Part shown: positions 25,520-32,876 of the stretch, one piece after another
Position numbering within the stretch: position 1 is the first letter of the stretch
Layout of the letters: each line of letters opens with the position of its first letter
NCBI GenBank assembly: GCA_016284045.1
Contig: JAEEOB010000193.1
Location: 1 to 37,633 of the forward strand
Direction: 5' to 3'
DNA: 37,633 nt
Source: Bacteroidaceae bacterium
GTDB taxonomy: Bacteria; Bacteroidota; Bacteroidia; Bacteroidales; Bacteroidaceae
Position numbers and translations under genes: made by a program
The notes under the pieces: model-generated
Told to the model about the DNA's origin: nothing
The model's input: the letters and a program-made list of their open reading frames with translations, nothing else
Database searches by the model: none

Positions 25520-26206
25520 TTATGATAAATTCTTCATTTCTATAATTTTAAATGGACAGGCTTGTATGCAGTTCTTGCATTTCAGACAATCTCCGTCGAG
25601 ATAGCCTAATTTGTCAAAACGGCTTGTGTATGGGACCAGGTGCATCGGACATACACGGGCACAAATTTTGCATTTTTCTTCGCATGTGTCGCTCACATGC
25701 ACGGATGTGAAACTCTTGGGAAATGGAACTCTCTTTGGTGATACCCATGATGACAAGGTGCCCATTGGGCAGAATGAGCACCATGTGCGGGGTGCGTAAA
25801 TAAATGATAAAAGTACACCTACAATTGTGGTTGCCAAAATTATATTCCAGAAAACCTTGCCCATTCCATTCCACTCACCCCAGCTGAAATATAACTGTAT
25901 ACCGAACATGGCGAATATAAAAAAAATCATAAACAGACGAAATCCAGATGTCCTGACGAATTTGGGAATTGGACGGTGTGGGGAATATTTCGACAACAGA
26001 CGGTCATACATGTTGCCGCGTGGACAGATATGACCACACCAATAGCGACCTCTGAATAGAGATGTCAGTATCGGTCCTATCATGCATATCAGAGCCATAA
26101 AACCGATGGCTGGAAAGAAATAGCCTATGATAAGATAAAGAAACAATATCCAATAGAAGGAAGGTGTGTTTCTCTTATAATGCTTGTGAAATCTTTGCTT
26201 TTTCAT
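25520..26206 (-). CDS. Membrane-bound polyferredoxin (4Fe-4S), NapH/YccM-like
   Basis: The 228-residue protein has three or four membrane helices (about 16-50, 88-110, 120-140). Two CxxxCP/CxxCP motifs lie at the membrane boundary (CGHICPRG and CSFCPMG), as in NapH, CcoG and RdxA-type proteins. The C-terminus carries two ferredoxin-type clusters, CEEKCKICARVCPMHL and CLKCKNCIQACPF. Such proteins move electrons between quinone-level carriers and soluble acceptors. The start codon overlaps the stop of the upstream GH43 gene (ATGA), so translation is coupled. A redox role alongside a polysaccharide-degrading enzyme is unexpected and its partner is unknown. Confidence 0.9.
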   Translation of the reverse strand: MKKQRFHKHYKRNTPSFYWILFLYLIIGYFFPAIGFMALICMIGPILTSLFRGRYWCGHICPRGNMYDRLLSKYSPHRPIPKFVRTSGFRLFMIFFIFAMFGIQLYFSWGEWNGMGKVFWNIILATTIVGVLLSFIYAPRTWCSFCPMGTLSSWVSPKRVPFPKSFTSVHVSDTCEEKCKICARVCPMHLVPYTSRFDKLGYLDGDCLKCKNCIQACPFKIIEMKNLS

Positions 26207-29200
26207 TTGTTGGGGCGTTTTTGCCAGATGTGGATGTCTTCAAACGTCACTGAAGCTTGGTTGTCAGAATAAGTGGTCTGATACAATCCCACTTTTAAGG
26301 CTTTATTTGCCAGATAACTGCAGTCAACAGGTGAATGGGGCATCTCCGTCCAGTTATTCCCGTCAGAACTTGTACGGGCATAGAGTTGATTGCCACGACG
26401 TTCTAATTGAATATATGGGTCGAAATCCCAGCCTTTATTGTTCATATACTGGGGACGTTGATGTCCACGGACAACCGTCAGCATGTTCCCACAGTTGTAG
26501 TTCGGAAATACACCGAGATGAATCAGTTGCTGACGGTTTTCAGAAAGTTCATCAACAACAATCAGACCGCCCTCGTTGTAGGCCGGTGTGGAGCGCCGGT
26601 TCATGCCGGTCATATCAACTACCTTGCATTGTATCAAAAAATCACCGCTGATTTCAACAAGGGATAATGGTACATTTCTGTCGATTTCAGCTTGTAGATT
26701 TGTGTGGTCCGACGACATGGTCAGCTTCCCGGATGTGTCTGCACTGCGGCTTAATGAACCGGCTAAATCGGTATATTCGTTGTTGCTTCTAATTTCCTTT
26801 TTTATTACGGCAGACTGGTGACCGAATAAGTCACTCACCTGGGCATAGACAACGGTTGAACGACCTGCCAGGCTGATAACTCGCTCGTTGTTGCTGCTCA
26901 CCGAAAAGTTGTCTTTGGATGTGCCGAAATAATAGTCGTAAAGACCTGAGTCTAATGTCTTTCCGTATTTCTCAACAATACGAATGAGTGCCGTGGATGG
27001 ACCAAGTGGTATGCTTTCAATAGCAAATGACTTACCTGATAACAGGTTCTGGGTGGATAACCCTTCCAGCTGTGCAGCACTCATGTCGGACGGACGGAGA
27101 TAGCAGGTACGTATTGCTTCAGCATCCAATGCTTTGTCATAAAATTCAAGACTATGGAGATAACCGCTGAAGGGGTTGCTTCCGAAGGCATCGCTGCCAA
27201 TTACAATCGGGACTGCGGGTCGAAGCATCAGAAAATTGTTTTTCGATGACTTCTGTTCTCCATTGCAATAAATCGTTTCCATATAACCATCATAAACGAC
27301 ACTCCAGAACTGCCATTCCCCGACTTTCAGAGCATCGGGTGCACCGGAATTCTCAAAAGAAGCATTATGGGCAATGATTCCATCGTTACGGCTCTTTCCG
27401 TTACGAAGTTCAATTGTCCCTAAATCGTTTCTCACAGGCATGAATTGGGCTACACACTCAATTTCGCTAATCTCTGGATTCAATATCCAGGCGTTGATGG
27501 TGTAGGGGGCATTATATACCATTGTCTTGGGCATGATGAAATTACTGGTCAGGCGTTGGTTGCCATCGAAACGGAATGCTAATTTACCGGCTTGGGGCAC
27601 AACTGGTATGCCGTTTTCACACAGAAAACTACCATACAGGCCTTTGTTTTTTATTTCTTTCACAGTCTTGCCTGGTGTATAGTCATTGGCATTGATGTCA
27701 AGGATGAGGTTGTCTAACCAGCCTGTCGGGGAACGGTCAAGGTAGGGTATCACTTCTTTGCTGTGAATCCACGGATAACCGGCCAACAAGGCTGCGTCGT
27801 CGGTTTCTACGGTAGGAAGCATGACTAAAGGGTCATTGTCTGGTTCGGCATAATACACTTTCACATTCCATATAGCGGGAAAATGACCGTTCTTTTGGGT
27901 GTCTGTGATGGTAATGCGGATATATCGAGCCACTGCATCACCGGTATCTACCATTGGAGAACCTTGAATGGTGTTTTCCGTCTTGTCTGAATACATCTTC
28001 CAGATTTTGCCGTCGTCTGACACCTCTATCTTATACTGATAGAAGAAAGTGGCATATTCAAACTGTGTGAATATCTCATTGAAACGAGATGAACGGCCAA
28101 GGTCGATTTGTAGCCAGGCTGGGTCGTTACAGTTACGGGCACGCCACATTGTGGAGTTGTTGTCGTCAACAGCATACGATGCTTTGAACCATTCCGAATA
28201 TTCCGAGGAGGCGGTTACTTTGGAGCCTATTACCATGTTGGCGGGCGAGGATGATTTGTCTCGGAGTGAGGCAGGGATGATGCCGTTGTGAGTGGGAACA
28301 ACAGGAAGTATGTCTCCTTCGGAGGAGAATTCAAGCTTGTCGATGCATATCTGACGGTGAAAACCATGGATGGATCGGGGCAGATTGTGACGGTGATAGA
28401 CTATATAATAATCATCGCCATCAACGAGAATAGAATGATGACCTGGACCATGGACCGTACCGTCGGTATTTGTTTTTAATATGCAGCCTTTGTAGGTATA
28501 AGGACCCATAGCACCTGCTGTGGATGTGGCATACTGAACACGGTATGTATCATCGTGGCAGGAACCGCTGGAATAGGTGAAATAATAGATGCCGTCTTTT
28601 TTAAAAACAAATGGAGCCTCAAAAAAGTCCGTGATTTCGGTGTTCTCTATGAGCTTTTTTTCTGTGAACGACTTACCGTCTTCTGATAACTTGGCTACAC
28701 CGCAACCGAAGCCTTTATAAATTCCCCATGTGCCGAAATATAGATACTCGCTGCCGTCATCATCAACAAATAGTTGGGGGTCGAGGGTAATGGCATTGTG
28801 AACAAATCGGTCGGGGACCAGCACTGCGTCACTATCCCCAAGGCGGTTCTTCCAAGGACCAATGGGACTATTGCTCTCACCAACACGTATCTCACATGGA
28901 GTACAATAGTAATAGCGATAACTTCCATCAGGCTGCTGAACAACATCGGGTGCCCATACTACTTCTGTGGTTGGCCAGTTCATCGTCACATTGCGCCAGT
29001 TCACGAAATCTTTTGATAGCCATACCTGTGGAGGACCATAACCGTTCCCGGTGCCGTCTGTGGTTGAATAAATATAATAGGTGTCACCAAACTTGCGGAT
29101 GGTCGGGTCAGCAAAATAGCCTGGAAGAATCGGGTTGCCTGCTCCAGGGCTGTTCCACTCTGAACCTTGACCGAATGTGAGGGTTAGGTTGGTGAAGTTG

Positions 29201-29238
29201 GTGAATAATATTATAAATAAGAGAGCTGGGACTTTCAT
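26203..29238 (-). CDS. Secreted multidomain glycoside hydrolase family 43 protein
   Basis: The 1,011-residue protein begins with a signal peptide (about 1-23). The GH43 five-bladed propeller spans about 34-330. It holds the catalytic base Asp44 (YFADPTIRKF), the pKa-modulating Asp153 (LDPQLF) and the acid Glu207 (FFEAPF). A discoidin/F5-8 type C (CBM32-like) domain follows at about 335-470 (SSEYSEWFKASYAVDDNNSTMW). A LamG/concanavalin-like domain lies at about 520-720, then a beta-sandwich/DUF1349-like C-terminus (from about 830). GH43 enzymes are typically arabinofuranosidases, xylosidases or galactosidases; the exact linkage cannot be read here. It is the first gene of a three-gene coupled operon. 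There is no SusC/SusD pair in the window. Confidence 0.92.
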   Translation of the reverse strand: MKVPALLFIILFTNFTNLTLTFGQGSEWNSPGAGNPILPGYFADPTIRKFGDTYYIYSTTDGTGNGYGPPQVWLSKDFVNWRNVTMNWPTTEVVWAPDVVQQPDGSYRYYYCTPCEIRVGESNSPIGPWKNRLGDSDAVLVPDRFVHNAITLDPQLFVDDDGSEYLYFGTWGIYKGFGCGVAKLSEDGKSFTEKKLIENTEITDFFEAPFVFKKDGIYYFTYSSGSCHDDTYRVQYATSTAGAMGPYTYKGCILKTNTDGTVHGPGHHSILVDGDDYYIVYHRHNLPRSIHGFHRQICIDKLEFSSEGDILPVVPTHNGIIPASLRDKSSSPANMVIGSKVTASSEYSEWFKASYAVDDNNSTMWRARNCNDPAWLQIDLGRSSRFNEIFTQFEYATFFYQYKIEVSDDGKIWKMYSDKTENTIQGSPMVDTGDAVARYIRITITDTQKNGHFPAIWNVKVYYAEPDNDPLVMLPTVETDDAALLAGYPWIHSKEVIPYLDRSPTGWLDNLILDINANDYTPGKTVKEIKNKGLYGSFLCENGIPVVPQAGKLAFRFDGNQRLTSNFIMPKTMVYNAPYTINAWILNPEISEIECVAQFMPVRNDLGTIELRNGKSRNDGIIAHNASFENSGAPDALKVGEWQFWSVVYDGYMETIYCNGEQKSSKNNFLMLRPAVPIVIGSDAFGSNPFSGYLHSLEFYDKALDAEAIRTCYLRPSDMSAAQLEGLSTQNLLSGKSFAIESIPLGPSTALIRIVEKYGKTLDSGLYDYYFGTSKDNFSVSSNNERVISLAGRSTVVYAQVSDLFGHQSAVIKKEIRSNNEYTDLAGSLSRSADTSGKLTMSSDHTNLQAEIDRNVPLSLVEISGDFLIQCKVVDMTGMNRRSTPAYNEGGLIVVDELSENRQQLIHLGVFPNYNCGNMLTVVRGHQRPQYMNNKGWDFDPYIQLERRGNQLYARTSSDGNNWTEMPHSPVDCSYLANKALKVGLYQTTYSDNQASVTFEDIHIWQKRPNK

Positions 29239-29294
29239 CTTTTTGGCGTTTTGTGTTTTTACTATTGCTTAATTGATGTAGTTAGTTGTCTTTG

Positions 29295-29326
29295 CAAATT
29301 TAATACTTTATGCTCGATTATCCAAA
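29295..29326 (-). promoter_or_regulatory. Promoter of the GH43 operon
   Basis: Minus-strand TTTG (29323-29326), 20-base spacer and TAAATTTG (29295-29302) form a strong Bacteroidetes promoter, 57 bases before the GH43 start codon. Confidence 0.72.
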
Positions 29327-29332
29327 TAATAA

Positions 29333-29371
29333 TAAAAAAAATCAGCTATATTATTTCTAATATGGCTGATT
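29333..29371 (-). terminator. Terminator of the ompH-like operon
   Basis: On the minus strand a 14-bp stem (arms 29358-29371 and 29340-29353, AATCAGCCATATTA against its partner with one G-U) has a 4-base loop. A run of T (29333-29341) follows. It lies just after the stop of the OmpH-like gene at 29401. Confidence 0.88.
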
Positions 29372-29400
29372 AATTCTATTGTTCTGTTGTCTCTTATTCT

Positions 29401-30087
29401 CTATTTCTTATATTTTTTATAACGTTCGTTTAAGGCTTTCAAAACCTCCTCGGTCACATCGTATGCATCCTTGGCATAGAGCAAATCGTAAGAGGATGTG
29501 GACTTGCCGAATAGGAAATCATATCCTTTCTCATCACCATATAGTTTCAGGAAATGTTGGATTGTGTCGTTGATTGCCTGAGTGTGTTGCAAGGCGAGTT
29601 CTTGATATTCTTCTGTCAGCTTTGCTGCGTATGCCTGATAGTCACTCGTAAGTTTGCTCTCTAAGGTAGTCAACTCTTCCTGAAGCTTAGCTAAAGCGGC
29701 CTGTTCACGCTCATATTGATCCTGGCTTGTAATCTTGTTGTTCTTTAAGTCATTCTGAAACTTTGTCATGCGAGTTTGAAAAGCTTGGCCTTTTGTTTTC
29801 AGTGTGGATTGTGCACTGCTTTCCTTGGCTTTGATAGCGCTTTGCATACTGCTCTCTTTGGCCTTCATGATTGATTCAACATCTTTCTGATATTCATACT
29901 GAGATACAATTGTGTCCATTTCTACGTAGGCGAACTTCATGCTTTTAGACTCCTTTATTGGGGTCTTCACCTCTTTACTAATGTTTAACTCTTCTTTTCC
30001 GTTGTCACCACCACATGAGTTTGTAAGAAGCAAACTACATAACAGTATGGCTGGAAGACCTGCCAAGGTCAGCGCGTTCTTTTTCAT
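29401..30087 (-). CDS. OmpH/Skp-family periplasmic chaperone-like lipoprotein
   Basis: The 228-residue protein has a lipoprotein signal ending in LLLTNSC (Cys25). An OmpH/Skp domain follows: a short beta segment FAYVEMDTI, then a long charged coiled coil (about 65-165) rich in Lys, Gln, Ser and Ala. It ends with a C-terminal strand-like region (YDLLYAKDAYDVTEEVLKAL). Skp proteins hold unfolded outer-membrane proteins in the periplasm; the lipid anchor here is common in Bacteroidetes. It overlaps the end of the upstream small membrane gene by the ATGA arrangement (30084-30087), so the two are translationally coupled. No bamA or second skp gene is nearby. Confidence 0.88.
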   Translation of the reverse strand: MKKNALTLAGLPAILLCSLLLTNSCGGDNGKEELNISKEVKTPIKESKSMKFAYVEMDTIVSQYEYQKDVESIMKAKESSMQSAIKAKESSAQSTLKTKGQAFQTRMTKFQNDLKNNKITSQDQYEREQAALAKLQEELTTLESKLTSDYQAYAAKLTEEYQELALQHTQAINDTIQHFLKLYGDEKGYDFLFGKSTSSYDLLYAKDAYDVTEEVLKALNERYKKYKK

Positions 30088-30302
30088 TGTTTTCTTTTTG
30101 AATTTTGTTTGATTGGTTGTTTTTTATGTCGTTGTTCGAAATCCTGACTTTGTACACAAGTGATTCCACGTTTGCGTAGCTCTTTATTTTGGGAAACATG
30201 AGACTTGGGAAAACTGCCGTTTTTCTTCACAATCATTTCTATGCAAAGCATTACTATGCACATGCCTATGATTATTACACTTATGAGAGCCAGTTTTAGC
30301 AT
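30084..30302 (-). CDS. Small conserved membrane protein, partner of the OmpH-like gene
   Basis: The 72-residue protein has one N-terminal membrane helix (about 3-24). A conserved hydrophilic part follows, including GSFPKSHVSQNKELRKRGITCVQSQDFE, a pattern I recognise in short hypothetical proteins across Bacteroidales. A basic tail ends it. A cysteine in ITCVQSQD is conserved in that family. Its stop codon overlaps the OmpH-like start codon (ATGA), which indicates coupled expression and perhaps a joint envelope role. A promoter element lies just upstream. Confidence 0.8.
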   Translation of the reverse strand: MLKLALISVIIIGMCIVMLCIEMIVKKNGSFPKSHVSQNKELRKRGITCVQSQDFEQRHKKQPIKQNSKRKQ

Positions 30303-30330
30303 CAGATATCTTTTTTGTACAAATCAATTG

Positions 30331-30338
30331 CAAAATTA
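30331..30338 (-). promoter_or_regulatory. Promoter of the small membrane protein/OmpH-like operon
   Basis: Minus-strand TAATTTTG fits TAnnTTTG, 29 bases before the ATG at 30302. There is no clear -33 element. Confidence 0.5.
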
Positions 30339-30424
30339 CAATATTTTATTGGATTATTAATCCTTTATTCTATTAATTTATATTAATTCTGTCGTTTTTA
30401 CTATTCTATGTTATTTAAAATTCT

Positions 30425-30432
30425 TATCTTTA
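30425..30432 (+). promoter_or_regulatory. Weak promoter candidate for pepD
   Basis: TATCTTTA differs from TAnnTTTG at the last base and lies 50 bases before the pepD start. It is the best candidate in the AT-rich spacer. Confidence 0.35.
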
Positions 30433-30481
30433 CGCAAAAATTAATTCAACAAGAAATCTTAACGTTTAAAATGCGATAATT

Positions 30482-31918
30482 ATGCAACCTAAACCAATCT
30501 TCGAGTTTTTCAAACAAATTAACCAAGTGCCAAGACCTTCAAAACATGAAGAGAAAATGAGACAATACCTCAAAGAAGTGGCAGAAAAATACAATCTGAA
30601 ATTTGAGACCGACGGAGTGGGAAATGTGCTCATATCTGCACCTGCTTCTGAGGGATTTGAACAGTCACCGGGTGTTGTCATTCAAGGACACATGGATATG
30701 GTATGCGAAGAGATAAAAGGCTTAAATTTCGATTTCTATAACTCACCTATCCAGACTCTTGTTGAGGGAGACTGGATGATGGCTAAAGGCACAACATTGG
30801 GGGCTGACGACGGTATTGGAGTGGCTATGGCATTAGCTCTGGTCACTGACCCAAATATCAAACACGGGCCAGTCCAGTGCCTTTTCACTATGGACGAGGA
30901 GTCAGGAATGACTGGGGCTTTTGGACTTAAACCTGGTTTCATGAAAGGAAAGTATCTCATTAATCTCGACTCTGAAGACGAAGGAGAGCTTTTTATAGGA
31001 TGTGCAGGGGGTGTTACCACGAATGCCATATTCAAATTTGAAACTTGTCCTTTGGAAAAAGGTTTTGTTGTTATTAAACTGGAAATTGACAAGCTGAAAG
31101 GTGGACACTCTGGCGATGATATCAATAAGAACAAAGCAAATGCTATCAAGCTTATGGCGCGTTTCCTCTATTTATCATCTAAAAAATATGACCTGAAATT
31201 AATCAGTTTCGATGGAGGAAATAAACATAATGCCATACCAAGATATGCTGAAGCTGTCATCGCTCTTCCTTTTGAATGTAAAGAGAATATCAGAGTGGAT
31301 TTCAATCTCTTCGCTGCTGATGCTGAAGGTGAGTTCTATGTGGAGGAGAAAGAGATGGTGTTCAGCTTGGGAACGGAGAAAATTGATAATCCTCAATACA
31401 TTCAACCGGCTGTTGCTAAGAACTTTATTTTGGCATTGCAGGCACTTGATAATGGAGTAATGGAAATGAATCAGAATATTAAAGGACTTGTGGAAACAAG
31501 TTCCAACTTGGCATCTGTCAAACAGGTTGGGAATGAACTGCTTATCGTTGTCAGTCAAAGAAGTTCAACTGAAAGCGCTCTCGACAATATCCGAAACACT
31601 ATTGCGGCTGCGTTCGAATTGGCGGGTGCTCAGATTGACTTTTCTGACAGATATCCAGGATGGAAGCCCGATACTAATACAAAACTGTTAAATGTGACTG
31701 TTAATTCTTATAACAAACTGTTTGGGAAACAGCCTGTTGTGAGAGCTATTCATGCTGGACTCGAATGTGGGCTTTTCGCTACTGTCTATCCGGATATGGA
31801 AATGATCAGCTTCGGACCTACTTTGAGAAATGTACATACACCTGAAGAGAAATTACTCATTCCAACTGTCGATATGGCATGGAAACTCCTCGTAGATGTT
31901 GTGGAAAATCTTAAATAA
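30482..31918 (+). CDS. pepD: Aminoacyl-histidine dipeptidase (peptidase D, M20C)
   Basis: PepD is a cytosolic metal-dependent dipeptidase that hydrolyses Xaa-His and other dipeptides. The 478-residue protein has all M20C landmarks. These are His70 and Asp72 in GHMDMV, the bridging Asp in TLGADDGIGVA (109-110), the catalytic Glu pair in TMDEESGMTGAFG (139-140) and Asp163 in NLDSEDEGELF. A C-terminal His lies in FGPTLRNVHTPEEK, and HAGLECGLF is also conserved. The inserted dimerisation domain with KGGHSGDDINKNKANA is complete. Start at the ATG at 30482. It is probably monocistronic; there is no signal peptide. Confidence 0.96.
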   Translation: MQPKPIFEFFKQINQVPRPSKHEEKMRQYLKEVAEKYNLKFETDGVGNVLISAPASEGFEQSPGVVIQGHMDMVCEEIKGLNFDFYNSPIQTLVEGDWMMAKGTTLGADDGIGVAMALALVTDPNIKHGPVQCLFTMDEESGMTGAFGLKPGFMKGKYLINLDSEDEGELFIGCAGGVTTNAIFKFETCPLEKGFVVIKLEIDKLKGGHSGDDINKNKANAIKLMARFLYLSSKKYDLKLISFDGGNKHNAIPRYAEAVIALPFECKENIRVDFNLFAADAEGEFYVEEKEMVFSLGTEKIDNPQYIQPAVAKNFILALQALDNGVMEMNQNIKGLVETSSNLASVKQVGNELLIVVSQRSSTESALDNIRNTIAAAFELAGAQIDFSDRYPGWKPDTNTKLLNVTVNSYNKLFGKQPVVRAIHAGLECGLFATVYPDMEMISFGPTLRNVHTPEEKLLIPTVDMAWKLLVDVVENLK

Positions 31919-31948
31919 TGATTACCTTTTGTTAAACTATCTGAATTT

Positions 31949-31982
31949 TTTGCTGTCATACCAAGAAAGATTCATAACTTTG
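31949..31982 (+). promoter_or_regulatory. Promoter of the 32006 gene
   Basis: TTTG (31949-31952), 22-base spacer and TAACTTTG (31975-31982) lie 23 bases before the start codon; the leader would be very short. Confidence 0.7.
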
Positions 31983-32005
31983 CAAAAAATTTCAAGTCCT
32001 TAATT

Positions 32006-32497
32006 ATGAAAAAATTATTTTGTATCTTATCATTTGCAATTCTCACTGCAATGAATGTGGGAGCTCAGTCTTTATATAAGACTGTTAGAGATGCTGCCAC
32101 TACTGTTGTCAATGACCCTAAGTCAAGACAAGACCAAATCGATGTTGCGCAGTTCGAAATCACTGTATTGAATTATATTGCTGCACAGGTTTCTAAGAGA
32201 GGTTTGCAGAAAACGGGGTTTTTCTACGACGTACAAGCTGTCAACATGAAGTCTTTTGTTGATGATTGTAGATTGTATGCGCTGAAAGCAAATAAAATTT
32301 CTGCGACAAAGAAAAAACAAGTCATTGATTGCTTCAGAAATGCATCACTTAAAAACCCCTTGTTCAAAGACACAGACTATAAAACAATACATGTGTATGT
32401 GAATGACAAGGCAACCGAGACACCATTCTCTATCGACACGGACTGGGAAAAAGCTTACGATCAGGTGTCTTCACAGATTAAGTCTATCATAAAATAA
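32006..32497 (+). CDS. Exported hypothetical protein
   Basis: The 163-residue product begins with a clear signal peptide (MKKLFCILSFAILTAMNVGAQ; cleavage after AQ likely). The mature part is alpha-helical and mildly basic, with no catalytic motif, no membrane helix and two cysteines (one in VDDCRLYALK, one in IDCFRNAS) that could form a disulfide in the periplasm. I recall similar proteins in Prevotella and Bacteroides without known function. All five arginines use AGA. It has its own promoter and terminator, so it is a single-gene transcript. Confidence 0.85.
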   Translation: MKKLFCILSFAILTAMNVGAQSLYKTVRDAATTVVNDPKSRQDQIDVAQFEITVLNYIAAQVSKRGLQKTGFFYDVQAVNMKSFVDDCRLYALKANKISATKKKQVIDCFRNASLKNPLFKDTDYKTIHVYVNDKATETPFSIDTDWEKAYDQVSSQIKSIIK

Positions 32498-32527
32498 ATT
32501 TGTCTGTAAACTTGTTTCTATATCTGG

Positions 32528-32560
32528 AAAAGGTCTGATTAATCAGACCTTTTCTTTTTT
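32528..32560 (+). terminator. Terminator of the 32006 gene
   Basis: A perfect palindrome AAAGGTCTGATT/AATCAGACCTTT (32529-32552) is followed by TCTTTTTT. It could act in both directions, but the T tract fits the plus strand. Confidence 0.88.
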
Positions 32561-32673
32561 CTACTAGTATTTTTTGAATTACTATTTCTTTGCCTTCCAT
32601 CTCGAATACTGTTCTTTGTTACTTCTTCTCTTTTTCTTTCCTTTTTGTCTGCCTACCTCTTTTTATTGGATAT

Positions 32674-32732
32674 AAAGTTATCAACACTTTAATATATTGA
32701 TTATGAGTGATGTTTGAAAGTTATCAACACTT
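32674..32732 (+). repeat. Direct repeat AAAGTTATCAACACTT upstream of dnaB
   Basis: Two exact 16-base copies (32674-32689 and 32717-32732) start 43 bp apart, about four helical turns, so they lie on the same face of the DNA. Each contains TTATCAACA, one base from the DnaA box TTATCCACA. They lie 60-120 bp upstream of the dnaB promoter. Confidence 0.75.
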
Positions 32733-32751
32733 ATTAACATTTGCTGTTAAT
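32733..32751. repeat. Inverted repeat ATTAACA-N5-TGTTAAT
   Basis: A perfect 7-bp inverted repeat directly abutting the second direct repeat copy and about 40 bp upstream of the dnaB -7 element. The form suits a dimeric regulator site, though chance is possible in AT-rich DNA. Confidence 0.5.
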
Positions 32752-32767
32752 ATTTTTAACTTTACTT

Positions 32768-32800
32768 TTTGCGTAAATTCTAATTTTTGTAGTAAATTTG
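32768..32800 (+). promoter_or_regulatory. Promoter of dnaB
   Basis: TTTG (32768-32771), 21-base spacer and TAAATTTG (32793-32800) fit the Bacteroidetes pattern. The leader of about 70 bases holds a small inverted repeat, ATCGAAT (32831-32837) against ATTCGAT (32848-32854). Confidence 0.7.
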
Positions 32801-32876
32801 CATAATGAATGAATTATTATAACATTCTTTATCGAATACATGGTTTTATTCGATTTATGATTGTCCGATTGATAGA

